NCBI RefSeq assembly: GCF_006539505.1
Contig: NZ_BJND01000040.1
Coordinates: 38,308-102,307 of the forward strand
Direction: 5' to 3'
DNA from: Streptomyces spinoverrucosus
GTDB lineage: Bacteria; Actinomycetota; Actinomycetes; Streptomycetales; Streptomycetaceae
DNA length: 64,000 nt
Shown here one piece after another: positions 33,385 through 41,963 of this stretch (position 1 is its first letter; the number at the start of each line of letters is the position of its first letter). Under the pieces are notes generated by a model. The model searched no databases and was not told the origin of the DNA. It was given only the letters and a program-made list of their open reading frames with translations. The position numbers and the translations under genes were made by a program.

Positions 33385-34770
33385 CTAACCGATCCCCCGC
33401 CACCCCTCCGGGTCCACTCCACCCGGCACATCCGCTGTCTCGTCGTACGGCTGACGCGTGAACACGAACGACCCGAGGTCCAGATGGCTCACGGACCCGT
33501 CAGCCCGCCGTACGGGCCGCAGCACCTCTCCGGCGTAGTAGCCCTCCAGCCCTGTCCAGGTGCCGTCCCCATTGGCCCGGAAGCGGGCGCCACGCCCCTT
33601 GCCGGACAGCGGCTCCAGCGACACCCCACCTCCTCCGGTGAGGCGCAGACCGAAGGCGTACGTCCCCCAGTACCACTGACCCGCCAACTCCAATACGGAC
33701 GGGTCGACTTCAGGCAACGGGCGCCACGGTTCGGGGATGCGTGGCTCGGCTTCGGCGACGATGCGGACGAGGTCGGCACCCACCATCGACAGCAGTGGAC
33801 CGGAGGTGCAGTTGGCGAGCACCACCGCCGCCACGTCGTCCGCCACGCTCAGGGTGAGATTCGCGAGGAAGCCCGGCAGCGAGCCGGAGTGGCCCACGAG
33901 CAGCCGACCGTCCCGGTGCTGGATCTGCAGCCCGAGTCCGTACGTCACCCCGTCCGCGACATCCGCGGCCTCGGCCGGCGCCGCGGGCGCCCGCATCTCC
34001 CGTACGGTCTGCGCACTCAGCACCCGCTCGTCGCCCTGCGCGAGGAACACGGCGAACCGGGCCAGGTCCCCGGTGGTCGACCAGAGCTGACCGGCGGGAG
34101 CCATCCGCCCGAGATCCTCAGCGGGCTCCGGCAGCAGCACATCGGCCCATGGATGCACCGCCCAGCCACCGGCGTGCGGCGCCGACGGCTGCGCACTCGT
34201 CCGGTCGAGACCCAGGGGTTCGAGCACCTCGCGCCGCAGCACGTCTTCCCAGGGGGCGCCGCGCAGCCTCTCGACGAGCGCGCCCAGCAACGTGTAGCCG
34301 GGGTTCGAGTAGTGGAAACGCCGCCCGGCCGGATGCAGGAAGGGCTGTTCACCGAGTACGTCGGCCAGCTCCGGGCGCAGTGAGCCCGGGCTGCGCTCCC
34401 ACCACGGCGCAGGGGACTCGGCGGCCAGCCCGCTGGTGTGTGCCAGCAGTTCGGCGATGGTGGCCTCACCGGCACTCGTGCCCGGCAGATGCTTCTCGAG
34501 TCGGTCACCGAGGTCGACGAGGCCCTCGTCGCGCAACCGCAGCACCAGAACCGCGGTGAAGGTCTTGGTGATCGAACCGATCCGGTACTGCACGTTCTCG
34601 TTGGGCACCTGCCCGTCCACCGACGTCCGCGCCCCGTGCCACACGGCACGCCCGCCCCGCACGACCGCCGCGACCATCGACGGGGCACGTCCCTCGGACT
34701 GAGCCACGGCAAGCCGGTGCAGCAACGCCCGGCGCGTGGCGGGCAGCAACTCTTCCTGAGATGTAGTCAT
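33385..34770 (-). CDS. Beta-lactamase-fold serine hydrolase (class C / esterase type)
   Basis: 461 aa. SxxK in 'RIGSITKTFTAVLVL', YxN in 'RRFHYSNPGYTLL' and the third motif as 'LLVGHSGSLPGF' (HSG) define the penicillin-binding/beta-lactamase-like fold. There is no signal peptide, so a cytoplasmic esterase or D-amino-acid peptidase is more likely than a beta-lactamase. The C-terminal ~120 residues form a separate beta-rich domain. ATG 34770 is preferred to 34809 because the extra residues are not family-like. Confidence 0.85.
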   Translation of the reverse strand: MTTSQEELLPATRRALLHRLAVAQSEGRAPSMVAAVVRGGRAVWHGARTSVDGQVPNENVQYRIGSITKTFTAVLVLRLRDEGLVDLGDRLEKHLPGTSAGEATIAELLAHTSGLAAESPAPWWERSPGSLRPELADVLGEQPFLHPAGRRFHYSNPGYTLLGALVERLRGAPWEDVLRREVLEPLGLDRTSAQPSAPHAGGWAVHPWADVLLPEPAEDLGRMAPAGQLWSTTGDLARFAVFLAQGDERVLSAQTVREMRAPAAPAEAADVADGVTYGLGLQIQHRDGRLLVGHSGSLPGFLANLTLSVADDVAAVVLANCTSGPLLSMVGADLVRIVAEAEPRIPEPWRPLPEVDPSVLELAGQWYWGTYAFGLRLTGGGGVSLEPLSGKGRGARFRANGDGTWTGLEGYYAGEVLRPVRRADGSVSHLDLGSFVFTRQPYDETADVPGGVDPEGWRGIG

Positions 34771-34852
34771 GCCCTCAGTCCATCCGGCCGGACGACAGAC
34801 GTCGAGCACATTTCCCCACGCGCAGCAGCCTGGCGATGACCGACCATGAGAG

Positions 34853-35074
34853 CTACGCCTTCCGGGCGTCCGCGATCTTGTCCAGTTCGCGCATGGCCTC
34901 GGCGTGCGCGCTCATCCGCCGGCTCACCGTGCCGGTGGTGAAGAGCGCCACGCCTGCCGACGACACCGGCACGGACAGCCCGAGCACGGCCAGGGCCTCG
35001 GGCCAGTCGCGCTCGTTCTCGCAGTAATCCCCCTTGTGGAGCCCCTCGTTGGCCGTACCGCCCTCTGTCAGCAA
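34853..35074 (-). CDS. Possible small membrane protein or gene remnant
   Basis: 73 codons from a TTG. A hydrophobic stretch 'ALAVLGLSVPVSSAGVALFT' is followed by a charged helix 'RRMSAHAEAMRELDKIADAR'. This is protein-like, but there is no good start or ribosome-binding site. It may be the 3' part of a decayed gene. The rest of the 34771-35153 gap shows nothing recognisable. Confidence 0.3.
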   Translation of the reverse strand: MLTEGGTANEGLHKGDYCENERDWPEALAVLGLSVPVSSAGVALFTTGTVSRRMSAHAEAMRELDKIADARKA

Positions 35075-35153
35075 CCGTGATTCACAATCATGTCCACAGA
35101 TGGCCGCCGAATCTAGCAGCGGCTTCCCGTGAACTGCGGCTTCTCTGGTTGTC

Positions 35154-36134
35154 TCATGGCTTGGCCGATGAGTTCTGCCTCACCGCCGCGTCATTTCCGG
35201 GCAGGAGGACGACCTTGCCGAGGTTGGCACGGGCTTCGATGATCTCGTGCGCTCGTGCCGCATCAGCCAGCGGAATTTGGGCGTGAATGGCCGGCTGCAA
35301 CTGCCCGGACATGGTTAGCTTCCACAGCTCCTCGCCATGCTGGTCATAGAGCTCACGCTGAGTGTTGGCAAACCTCGCCATGGTGAGCCCGGTGATGGTT
35401 TTCGATCCTGCCAGGAGGTCGAAGGCGGGAACGGTGCCGCCGCCCGAGTTGAAGAAGACGAGTCGCCCGCCGGGTGCAAGGGCAGAGAGGGCGCGTGGGA
35501 GTAGATCTCCGCCGACTCCGTCCAGGACGACGTCGACTGGCTCCCCCCAGTGCTTGCTGTCGTAGGTGACGATCTCGTCGGCGCCGAGACCGCGGAGGAA
35601 CTCCGCCTTGGTGTGTGAGCTCACCGCCGCGACGACCCGTTCAATGCCCTGAAGCTTGGCCAGTTGGACCGCGAGATGCCCCACTCCGCTCGCGGCGCCC
35701 GTGATGAGGACCGACTCGCTCACCAGGGGGCGGGCCGTGGCGAGGGCGGCGAGGGCGACGTGTCCACTGCGCACGAGCGCGACGGCCTGGACGGCGCTCG
35801 CTCCGTCCGGTATGCGGCTCGCCATGAAGCCGGGGGCGATTGCCAGTTCGCAGTACGAGCCGCCGCTGAAAGTGAGCGACGTGATGCGGTCGCCGACCTC
35901 GAAATCCGTCACGTCCGAGCCGAGTGCGATCACCGTTCCGGCGACCTCGCCTCCAAGGACTCCCGGTAGCGGCGTCCTGCCGTCCTCGCCGCGAACCTTG
36001 CGCACGGAGGGAAGGGTCACGCCGATGGCTTCCGTGCGGACCAGCAGTTCCCCCGGGCCGGGCTTGGGGGCCTCCGCGTCTTCGACGCGGAGCACTTCCG
36101 GACCGCCGTACTCATAGAAACGAACCCGCCGCAT
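35154..36134 (-). CDS. Zn-independent quinone-oxidoreductase-type alcohol dehydrogenase
   Basis: 326 aa MDR-superfamily protein: GroES-like N-domain ('KPGPGELLVRTEAIGV', 'PLPGVLGGEVAGTVIALG') and a Rossmann domain with 'SVLITGAASGVGHLAVQLAK' for NADPH. The structural-zinc cysteines are absent, as in zeta-crystallin-like quinone reductases. ATG 36134 is chosen since GGAGG sits 5 nt upstream. It is divergent from a MarR gene with shared palindromic operators, suggesting induction by a quinone or electrophile. Confidence 0.9.
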   Translation of the reverse strand: MRRVRFYEYGGPEVLRVEDAEAPKPGPGELLVRTEAIGVTLPSVRKVRGEDGRTPLPGVLGGEVAGTVIALGSDVTDFEVGDRITSLTFSGGSYCELAIAPGFMASRIPDGASAVQAVALVRSGHVALAALATARPLVSESVLITGAASGVGHLAVQLAKLQGIERVVAAVSSHTKAEFLRGLGADEIVTYDSKHWGEPVDVVLDGVGGDLLPRALSALAPGGRLVFFNSGGGTVPAFDLLAGSKTITGLTMARFANTQRELYDQHGEELWKLTMSGQLQPAIHAQIPLADAARAHEIIEARANLGKVVLLPGNDAAVRQNSSAKP

Positions 36135-36150
36135 GCGCACCTCCAGGTCA

Positions 36151-36196
36151 TTGGGAGACCCAACGATAGCGAAAGATCGTAGGGAGCCCCAACGAT
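36151..36196. promoter_or_regulatory. Putative MarR operators between oxidoreductase and MarR genes
   Basis: The palindrome TTGGGAGACCCAA (36151-36163) and two direct copies of GGGAG(A/C)CCCAACGAT (ending 36167 and 36196) lie within the 82-bp divergent promoter region. An additional ACGAT/ATCGT pair occurs at 36163-36180. A MarR dimer at these sites would control both genes. Confidence 0.55.
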
Positions 36197-36216
36197 TTTC
36201 CGGTTAGTCTGGCCTC

Positions 36217-36690
36217 ATGTCCGAGACCACCCGCGCTCCCGCCCGTATCCGCTCCCTCCCCAGCTGGCTCCTGGGCCGTGCCGCAGCTCGGGGACACCGG
36301 CTCGTCGCCGAAGCCCTCGCTCAGGTGGGCATGCGGATGATGCACCATGCCGTGCTATCGGCAGTCGCCGAACTGGGACCCGTATCGCAGGCGGAGCTGG
36401 GCCGCAGCCTGAGCATCGATCCCAAGGACATGGTCGCGATCCTCAACGATCTCCAAAACGATGGCCTCGTGACCCGAGCGCCGGACGCCAAGGACCGCCG
36501 TAAAAACGCCATCGCCCTTTCGCCGAGCGGGAAACGTCGCCTGATTCAGACCGAGAGACTGGGCCGTGAGGCGAACGATGAGTTGACCGCTGCTTTGACG
36601 CCTGCCGAGCGGACCCAGCTCATGGGTCTCCTCGTGCGCATAGTCCAGCCGGAAGAGCCCTGCGTTGAAACTGACCCAAGTAGCGAATAG
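36217..36690 (+). CDS. MarR-family transcriptional regulator
   Basis: 157 aa. Winged helix 'VSQAELGRSLSIDPKDMVAI', 'LNDLQNDGLVTRAPDAKDRR' with the DxR wing. Divergent from the quinone oxidoreductase; the intergenic palindromes make it the likely local repressor. Base composition is slightly lower in GC than in its neighbours. Confidence 0.9.
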   Translation: MSETTRAPARIRSLPSWLLGRAAARGHRLVAEALAQVGMRMMHHAVLSAVAELGPVSQAELGRSLSIDPKDMVAILNDLQNDGLVTRAPDAKDRRKNAIALSPSGKRRLIQTERLGREANDELTAALTPAERTQLMGLLVRIVQPEEPCVETDPSSE

Positions 36691-36877
36691 CAGCTCGTCA
36701 CGCATGCCGGGAAGACAGGGCGGGACGGCAGGGATGCCGGGGGCTTGCTCGCCGGCGCGGAGACCGGCGTCGTGGCTTGCTCTTCCGCGGGGGCGGAGAG
36801 GGATCTTGTGGGGGTGGGCCCAGGGGCCATGTTCGCGGTGCTCATGCCGGCTTCGCGGGGGAGGTCCGGCACCCCGT

Positions 36878-37018
36878 TCAGCGAGCCACGATGCCGTGGA
36901 CGCTGCGATCGAGGTCTGCGAAGAGCAATCCGGCCAGCTCCAGGCGGGGTTCGTAGTCGCGCATGGTCGCTGACCAGTAGGTACCCGAGTAGTGCTGCCC
37001 TCGGTGCCAGCGGGTCAA
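36878..37018 (-). pseudogene. Fragment resembling a TnsA-type transposase endonuclease subunit
   Basis: On the minus strand, in a frame overlapping the dnaB stop, 46 codons read 'TRWHRGQHYSGTYWSATMRD' followed by 'YEPRLELAGLLFADLDRSV' and 'HGIVAR', then stop. This resembles, from memory, the N-terminal part of Streptomyces TnsA-like heteromeric transposase proteins (G-Q-x-x-x-x-G-x-Y/W-W-S-A-T ... E-S-R-L-E ... L-D-F/L-D). Only this piece remains; the catalytic end is missing. The rest of the 36691-37014 gap has no recognisable content. Confidence 0.45.
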
Positions 37019-38490
37019 GTCTGTGCCATGTCCACGAACCGGGAGTAGTGGCCCTGGAAGGCGACCGTGATGGTTGCGGTCGGGCCGTTTCGGTGCTTGG
37101 CGACGATCAGGTCGGCCTCGCCCGCGCGGGGCGACTCCTTCTCGTAGGCGTCCTCGCGGTGCAGCAGGATGACCATGTCGGCGTCCTGCTCGATGGACCC
37201 GGATTCACGCAGGTCGGAGACCATCGGCTTCTTGTCCGTGCGCTGCTCGGGGCCACGGTTCAGCTGGGAGAGCGCGATGACCGGGATCTCCAGCTCCTTG
37301 GCCAGCAGCTTGAGGTTTCGGGACATGTCCGAAACCTCCTGCTGTCGGCTCTCGGAGCGCTTGGAACCGCCGGACTGCATCAGCTGGAGGTAGTCGATGA
37401 CGACCAGCCGGAGGTCGTTGCGCTGTTTCAGGCGGCGGCACTTGGCGCGGATCTCCATCATCGACAGGTTCGGGGAGTCGTCGATGTAGAGCGGGGCCGC
37501 GGAGACGTCCGGCATCCGGCGGGCCAGCCGTGTCCAGTCCTCGTCGGTCATCGTGCCGGAGCGCATGTGGTGCAGCGCGACCCGGGCCTCGGCGGACAGC
37601 AGACGCATCGCGATCTCGTTGCGCCCCATTTCGAGCGAGAAGATGACGCTCGGCAGGTTGTGCTTGATCGACGCGGCCCGGGCGAAGTCCAGCGCGAGCG
37701 TCGACTTGCCCATCGCGGGACGCGCGGCGATGACGATCATCTGGCCCGGGTGCAGACCGTTGGTGAGCGAGTCGAAGTCGGTGAAGCCGGTGGGCACCCC
37801 GGTCATCTCGCCGGTGCGTGAACCGATCGCCTCGATCTCGTCGAGCGCACCCTCCATGATGTCGCCGAGCGGCAGATAGTCCTCACTGGTGCGCTGCTCG
37901 GTGACCGCGTAGATCTCGGCCTGGGCCCGGTTGACGATCTCGTCGACGTCGTCGTCGGCCGCGTATCCCATCTGCGTGATACGGGTGCCTGCCTCGACGA
38001 GGCGGCGCAGGACGGCCCGCTCATGGACGATCTCCGCGTAGTACTCGGCGTTCGCCGCCGTCGGCACCGTCTGGACGAGGGTGTGCAGATACGACGCGCC
38101 ACCGACCTTGTTGATCTCGCCACGCTTGGTGAGCTCGGCGGCGATCGTGATGGGGTCGGCCGGCTCGCCCTTGGCGTAGATGTCGAGGATCGCCTGGTAG
38201 ATCGTCTCGTGCGCGGGCTTGTAGAAGTCGTGTCCCTTGAGGATCTCCACGACGTCGGCGATGGCGTCCTTGGACAGCAGCATGCCGCCCAGCACGGACT
38301 GTTCGGCGTTGAGATCCTGCGGCGGAACTCGCTCGAAGGACGAACCTCCGCCGTCCCAGGCGCCGTTCTCCCGGCCTCGCTCATGCTGCTCTTCGCGACC
38401 CCGGCCGCCGTCCCCGCGGCGGCGGGAGGGCAGACGATCGCTGGGACCACTGTCGGCCCACGGGTCGTCCAAGGGCTCGGAAATACTCAC
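37015..38490 (-). CDS. dnaB: Replicative DNA helicase DnaB
   Basis: 491 aa hexameric 5'-3' helicase. An N-terminal DnaB domain ('PPQDLNAEQSVLGGML') is followed by the RecA-like domain with Walker A 'AARPAMGKSTLALDFARAA', Walker B 'LRLVVIDYLQLM' and the arginine-finger region 'KHRNGPTATITVAF'. No intein interrupts it, unlike many mycobacterial DnaB. The first ~55 residues are charged and disordered. GTG 38490 has GGAGGAGG 8 nt upstream; longer in-frame starts to 39102 read through DnaA boxes and another gene. A cluster of DnaA boxes lies upstream. Confidence 0.96.
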   Translation of the reverse strand: MSISEPLDDPWADSGPSDRLPSRRRGDGGRGREEQHERGRENGAWDGGGSSFERVPPQDLNAEQSVLGGMLLSKDAIADVVEILKGHDFYKPAHETIYQAILDIYAKGEPADPITIAAELTKRGEINKVGGASYLHTLVQTVPTAANAEYYAEIVHERAVLRRLVEAGTRITQMGYAADDDVDEIVNRAQAEIYAVTEQRTSEDYLPLGDIMEGALDEIEAIGSRTGEMTGVPTGFTDFDSLTNGLHPGQMIVIAARPAMGKSTLALDFARAASIKHNLPSVIFSLEMGRNEIAMRLLSAEARVALHHMRSGTMTDEDWTRLARRMPDVSAAPLYIDDSPNLSMMEIRAKCRRLKQRNDLRLVVIDYLQLMQSGGSKRSESRQQEVSDMSRNLKLLAKELEIPVIALSQLNRGPEQRTDKKPMVSDLRESGSIEQDADMVILLHREDAYEKESPRAGEADLIVAKHRNGPTATITVAFQGHYSRFVDMAQT

Positions 38491-38672
38491 CGAGCCACCT
38501 CCTCCCGTCCGCCGAGCGGACCTCACCGTGCCCGTCATTTCTACGGCACGGCACTGACAACTGAGAGGCCCGGCTCCGGTTCTCGCGCGTTGGTTTTGTG
38601 ACGGTTTCACAGCCGACGGAGGGAGCGGGCGCCGGACCACGGTAGGCCCCCGGGCACCGTCAGCCAATCTGG

Positions 38673-38935
38673 TTATCCACAGGCCATGTGGACGACGGCC
38701 CCGATGCTGTGGACAACTCCGCGAAACCTGTGCACGACCCGGTGGACAGGCCTGTGAACAAGCCCGCACCGCCGCCCTCAAACTGCTCCTGACCTGCGCC
38801 TTTCCCATCCACCGGCTGTGCAGAAGAAAAACTTCCCCAGTCAGCGCAAGATCGCTTCGAACAGTGCACAACAGTACACACGATGCCAGGTCAAGTAAGG
38901 GGCACAATGGCATTGCATCTCTTACCTGTGGAAGA
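38673..38935. promoter_or_regulatory. Cluster of DnaA boxes upstream of dnaB
   Basis: Matches to the Streptomyces DnaA box (TTGTCCACA and variants): TTATCCACA 38673-38681, TGTGGACGA 38687-38695, perfect TGTGGACAA 38708-38716, TGTGCACGA 38729-38737, GGTGGACAG 38741-38749, TGTGAACAA 38753-38761, TGTGCAGAA 38817-38825, TGTGGAAGA 38927-38935. Six of the eight lie within 90 bp. It sits in the 459-bp gap between dnaB and a MATE gene. There is no dnaA/dnaN here, so this is not oriC; titration or DnaA control of dnaB is possible. Confidence 0.75.
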
Positions 38936-38949
38936 TTAGATTGGTGCTC

Positions 38950-40287
38950 ATGACACAGGCTCCCGCGACCCCCAGGGCCGCCCGGCGACAACACGATCGG
39001 GAGATCGTCTCGCTGGCCGTCCCGGCCTTCGGCGCACTGGTCGCCGAGCCCCTCTTCGTCCTGGCCGACAGCGCGATCGTCGGCCACCTCGGCACGGCCC
39101 AACTCGCCGGACTCGGTGTCGCCTCAGCACTCCTGACGACCGCCGTCAGCATCTTCGTCTTCCTCGCCTACGCCACCACGGCGGCCGTGGCCCGACGAGT
39201 TGGCGCCGGTGACCTCCCGTCAGCGATCCGTCAGGGCATGGACGGTATCTGGCTGGCACTGCTGCTCGGCGCCGGCGTCATCGCCGTCGTCCTGCCCATG
39301 GCACCGTTCCTCGTGGAACTCTTCGGCGCCTCGGACACAGCGGCCCCCTACGCGACCACATACCTGCGGATCTCGTCCCTCGGTATCCCCGCCATGCTCG
39401 TCGTCCTCGCCGCGACCGGTGTCCTGCGCGGTCTGCAGGACACCAGGACGCCGCTCTACGTCGCCGTCGCGGGCTTCGTCGCCAACGGCGTCCTCAACGC
39501 GGTCCTCGTCTACGGCGCCGGCCTCGGCATCGCAGGCTCCGCCTGGGGCACCGTGATCGCCCAGTGCGGCATGGCGGCCGTGTACCTCGTGGTCGTCATC
39601 CGCGGAGCCCGTCGGCACGGCGCCTCACTGCGCCCGGACGCCGCCGGGATCAGAGCGTCCGCACAGGCCGGGGCGCCACTGCTCGTCCGCACGCTATCGC
39701 TGCGGGCCATCCTCATGATCGCGACAGCCGTCGCGGCCCGTCTCGGCGACGCCGACATAGCGGCCCACCAGATCATCCTCTCCCTGTGGAGCCTGCTGGC
39801 CTTCGCGCTCGACGCCATCGCGATCGCCGGACAGGCCATCATCGGACGCTACCTCGGCGCCGACGACCCGGAGGGAGCCCGCGACGTCTGCCGCCGCATG
39901 GTGCAGTGGGGCATCGCAGTCGGCCTCGTACTCGGAGTTCTGGTCGTCGTGGCCCGCCCGGCCTTCCTCCCTCTGTTCACCAGCGACTCCGCCGTGAAGG
40001 ACACCGCTCTTCCCGCCCTGCTGGTGGTCGCGCTCTCCCAGCCGATCTGCGGCGTGGTCTTCGTCCTGGACGGCGTCCTGATGGGAGCCGGCGACGGCCC
40101 ATACCTTGCCTGGGCGATGCTCCTCACCCTGGCGGTCTTCACTCCCGTGGCGCTCCTCGTGCCCACCTTCGGCGGCGGGCTCACCGCGCTGTGGGCGGCC
40201 ATGACTCTGATGATGACGGTCCGAATGCTCACCCTATGGCTGCGCACGCGCTCGGGCCGATGGCTCGTCACCGGCGCGACGCGGTGA
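38950..40287 (+). CDS. MATE-family multidrug exporter
   Basis: 445 aa, twelve membrane segments. MATE signatures: 'EIVSLAVPAFGALVAEPLFV' at helix 1, 'LADSAIVGHLGTAQLAGLG', 'AATGVLRGLQDTRTPLYVAV' and 'GQAIIGRYLGADDPEGARD'. These are Na+/H+-driven exporters of cationic compounds. ATG 38950 is used; TTG 38941 or GTG 38944 with GGAAG upstream are alternatives. It is convergent with the rplI operon across two parS sites. Confidence 0.9.
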   Translation: MTQAPATPRAARRQHDREIVSLAVPAFGALVAEPLFVLADSAIVGHLGTAQLAGLGVASALLTTAVSIFVFLAYATTAAVARRVGAGDLPSAIRQGMDGIWLALLLGAGVIAVVLPMAPFLVELFGASDTAAPYATTYLRISSLGIPAMLVVLAATGVLRGLQDTRTPLYVAVAGFVANGVLNAVLVYGAGLGIAGSAWGTVIAQCGMAAVYLVVVIRGARRHGASLRPDAAGIRASAQAGAPLLVRTLSLRAILMIATAVAARLGDADIAAHQIILSLWSLLAFALDAIAIAGQAIIGRYLGADDPEGARDVCRRMVQWGIAVGLVLGVLVVVARPAFLPLFTSDSAVKDTALPALLVVALSQPICGVVFVLDGVLMGAGDGPYLAWAMLLTLAVFTPVALLVPTFGGGLTALWAAMTLMMTVRMLTLWLRTRSGRWLVTGATR

Positions 40288-40360
40288 GCAAGTTGTCCCG
40301 CGAGAAGCAGGACGTCAAGCAGCAGGACGTCAAGCAGCAGGACGCGTAGCCCGGCTCGGC

Positions 40361-40374
40361 GTTTCACGTGAAAC
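40361..40374. other. parS: parS
   Basis: Perfect GTTTCACGTGAAAC, 74 bp after the MATE stop, first of a pair 31 bp apart. Confidence 0.9.
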
Positions 40375-40391
40375 AGCCCCCGATGGCCGAT

Positions 40392-40405
40392 GTTTCACGT
40401 GAAAC
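40392..40405. other. parS: parS
   Basis: Perfect GTTTCACGTGAAAC, second of the pair (31 bp centre to centre, about three helical turns). Confidence 0.9.
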
Positions 40406-40489
40406 ACCCACGGCCGACCGCTCACCACAGGAGCCACAAGAGACATCCACCCAACAACTGGCCACAAGAGACACCCACCCCAACAACAC

Positions 40490-40525
40490 GAGTGGGGCCG
40501 CACCCCGAAGGATGCGACCCCACTC
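40490..40525 (-). terminator. Terminator of the rpsF-ssb-rpsR-rplI operon
   Basis: GAGTGGGGCCGCA (40490-40502) and TGCGACCCCACTC (40513-40525) pair over 13 bp with one mismatch, 10-nt loop, 22 bp after the rplI stop. Confidence 0.8.
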
Positions 40526-40547
40526 CCTGCTTCAACGAGCGCAGCGC

Positions 40548-40994
40548 TTACGCAGCGACGACCTCGATGTTGACCTTGGCGGCAACCTCGGGGTGCAGAC
40601 GCACGGACGTCTCGTGGGCGCCCAGCGTCTTGATCGGAGCGCCGAGCTCGATGCGGCGCTTGTCGACCTCGGGGCCACCGGCAGCCTTGATCGCCGAGGC
40701 GATGTCGGCCGGGGTGACGGAACCGAAGAGACGACCGGCGTCGCCGGAGCGGACGGCCAGGCGAACCCTGACACCCTCGAGCTGGGCCTTCACCTGGTTG
40801 GCCTGCTCGATGGTCTGGATCTCGTGGATCTTGCGAGCACGACGGATCTGCTCGACGTCCTTCTCGCCACCCTTGGTCCAGCGGATAGCGAACTTCCGCG
40901 GGATCAGGTAGTTGCGAGCGTAACCGTCCTTGACGTCGACGACATCGCCCGCGGCACCGAGGCCAGAGACCTCGTGGGTGAGGATGATCTTCAT
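40548..40994 (-). CDS. rplI: 50S ribosomal protein bL9
   Basis: 148 aa, complete bL9: 'MKIILTHEVSGLGAAGDVVD', 'VKDGYARNYLIPRKFA' (the N-domain rRNA-binding signature), a long connecting helix and the C-domain 'KVNIEVVAA'. Last gene of rpsF-ssb-rpsR-rplI; begins 18 bp after rpsR. Confidence 0.97.
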   Translation of the reverse strand: MKIILTHEVSGLGAAGDVVDVKDGYARNYLIPRKFAIRWTKGGEKDVEQIRRARKIHEIQTIEQANQVKAQLEGVRVRLAVRSGDAGRLFGSVTPADIASAIKAAGGPEVDKRRIELGAPIKTLGAHETSVRLHPEVAAKVNIEVVAA

Positions 40995-41012
40995 GAGTCG
41001 GTCACCCTTCCC

Positions 41013-41249
41013 TTAGCGCGCGGTGGACGTGTAGGGCAGCAGCGCCATCTCACGGCTGTTCTTGACGGCCGTGGCGACGTCACGCTGGTGCTGCGTGCAG
41101 TTGCCGGTCACGCGGCGGGCACGGATCTTGCCGCGGTCGGAAATGAACTTCCGCAGCATGTTCGTGTCCTTGTAGTCCACGTACGTGACCTTGTCCTTGC
41201 AGAAAGCGCAGACCTTCTTCTTCGGCTTGCGCACAGGCGGCTTCGCCAT
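41013..41249 (-). CDS. rpsR: 30S ribosomal protein bS18 (zinc-ribbon form)
   Basis: 78 aa. 'KKKVCAFCKDKVTYVDYKD' with CxxC and 'RVTGNCTQHQRDVATAVKNS' mark the C+ (zinc-containing) bS18. Streptomyces also encode a zinc-free bS18 elsewhere under Zur control; this is the housekeeping one, in its normal place beside ssb and rplI. Confidence 0.96.
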   Translation of the reverse strand: MAKPPVRKPKKKVCAFCKDKVTYVDYKDTNMLRKFISDRGKIRARRVTGNCTQHQRDVATAVKNSREMALLPYTSTAR

Positions 41250-41306
41250 GGTGTTTCTCCTGTGTGATCAAGAAGTGTGGGTACGACCCACCCTCGGCCG
41301 TGAGGC

Positions 41307-41885
41307 CTAGAAGGGGGGCTCGTCCGAGTAGCCGCCACCGCTGCCGCCGGAGCCACCGCCCCAGCCGCCGCCACCGCCCTGCTGGCCACCGGCGGGAGCG
41401 CCGGTCGCCCACGGGTCGTCGGCGGGAGCGCCGCCGCCCTGCTGGCCGCCACCGGGGCCACCGCCCCAGCCGCCGCCACCCTGGCCGGCACCGCCGCCGT
41501 AACCACCCTGGCCACCTCGACCCGTGGTCTTGGTGACCTTGGCCGTGGCGTTGCGCAGGCTGGGGCCGACTTCCTCGACGTCCAGCTCGAAGACCGTGCG
41601 CTTGACACCCTCACGGTCCTCGTACGACCGCTGCTTCAGCCGGCCCTGCACGATGACGCGCATGCCTCGCTGGAGCGACTCGGCGACGTTCTCAGCCGCC
41701 TGGCGCCAGACCGAGCAGGTCAGGAACAGGCTCTCGCCGTCCTTCCACTCGTTGGTCTGACGGTCGAAGGTGCGAGGCGTGGACGCGACACGGAACTTCG
41801 CGACCGCCGCACCGGAGGGGGTGAAGCGCAGCTCGGGGTCGTCGACAAGATTGCCGATGACCGTGATGACGGTCTCGCCTGCCAT
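41307..41885 (-). CDS. ssb: Single-stranded DNA-binding protein SsbA
   Basis: 192 aa. OB-fold of ~120 residues ('MAGETVITVIGNLVDDPELR', 'QRGMRVIVQGRLKQRSYED'), then a Gly/Gln/Trp-rich flexible linker (about 125-185) and the acidic tip 'YSDEPPF' that recruits replication and repair partners. Between rpsF and rpsR, as in most bacteria. Confidence 0.97.
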   Translation of the reverse strand: MAGETVITVIGNLVDDPELRFTPSGAAVAKFRVASTPRTFDRQTNEWKDGESLFLTCSVWRQAAENVAESLQRGMRVIVQGRLKQRSYEDREGVKRTVFELDVEEVGPSLRNATAKVTKTTGRGGQGGYGGGAGQGGGGWGGGPGGGQQGGGAPADDPWATGAPAGGQQGGGGGWGGGSGGSGGGYSDEPPF

Positions 41886-41963
41886 GGGGGAACCTCTCGG
41901 CGGGTTTGCTGCTGCTGGCTGCTTGTGGTGCTACTCGAATCCCGGGATCAGCTGAGCGGAAGC

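Noticed and set aside
36691..36877. Possible start of a small minus-strand gene (MSTANMAPGP...)
   Set aside because: Pro/Ser-rich composition without domain or ribosome-binding site; overlaps the MarR gene antisense.
38641..38950. oriC
   Set aside because: DnaA boxes are present, but there are only about eight and dnaA/dnaN do not flank them. Streptomyces oriC has more boxes and lies between those genes, presumably to the right of this window.
38491..39102. Extended N-terminus for DnaB
   Set aside because: It would read through the DnaA-box cluster and into the MATE gene; GTG 38490 has a strong ribosome-binding site and gives the normal length.
41320..41520. Repeat array
   Set aside because: This is the Gly-rich linker of SSB, coding and degenerate.
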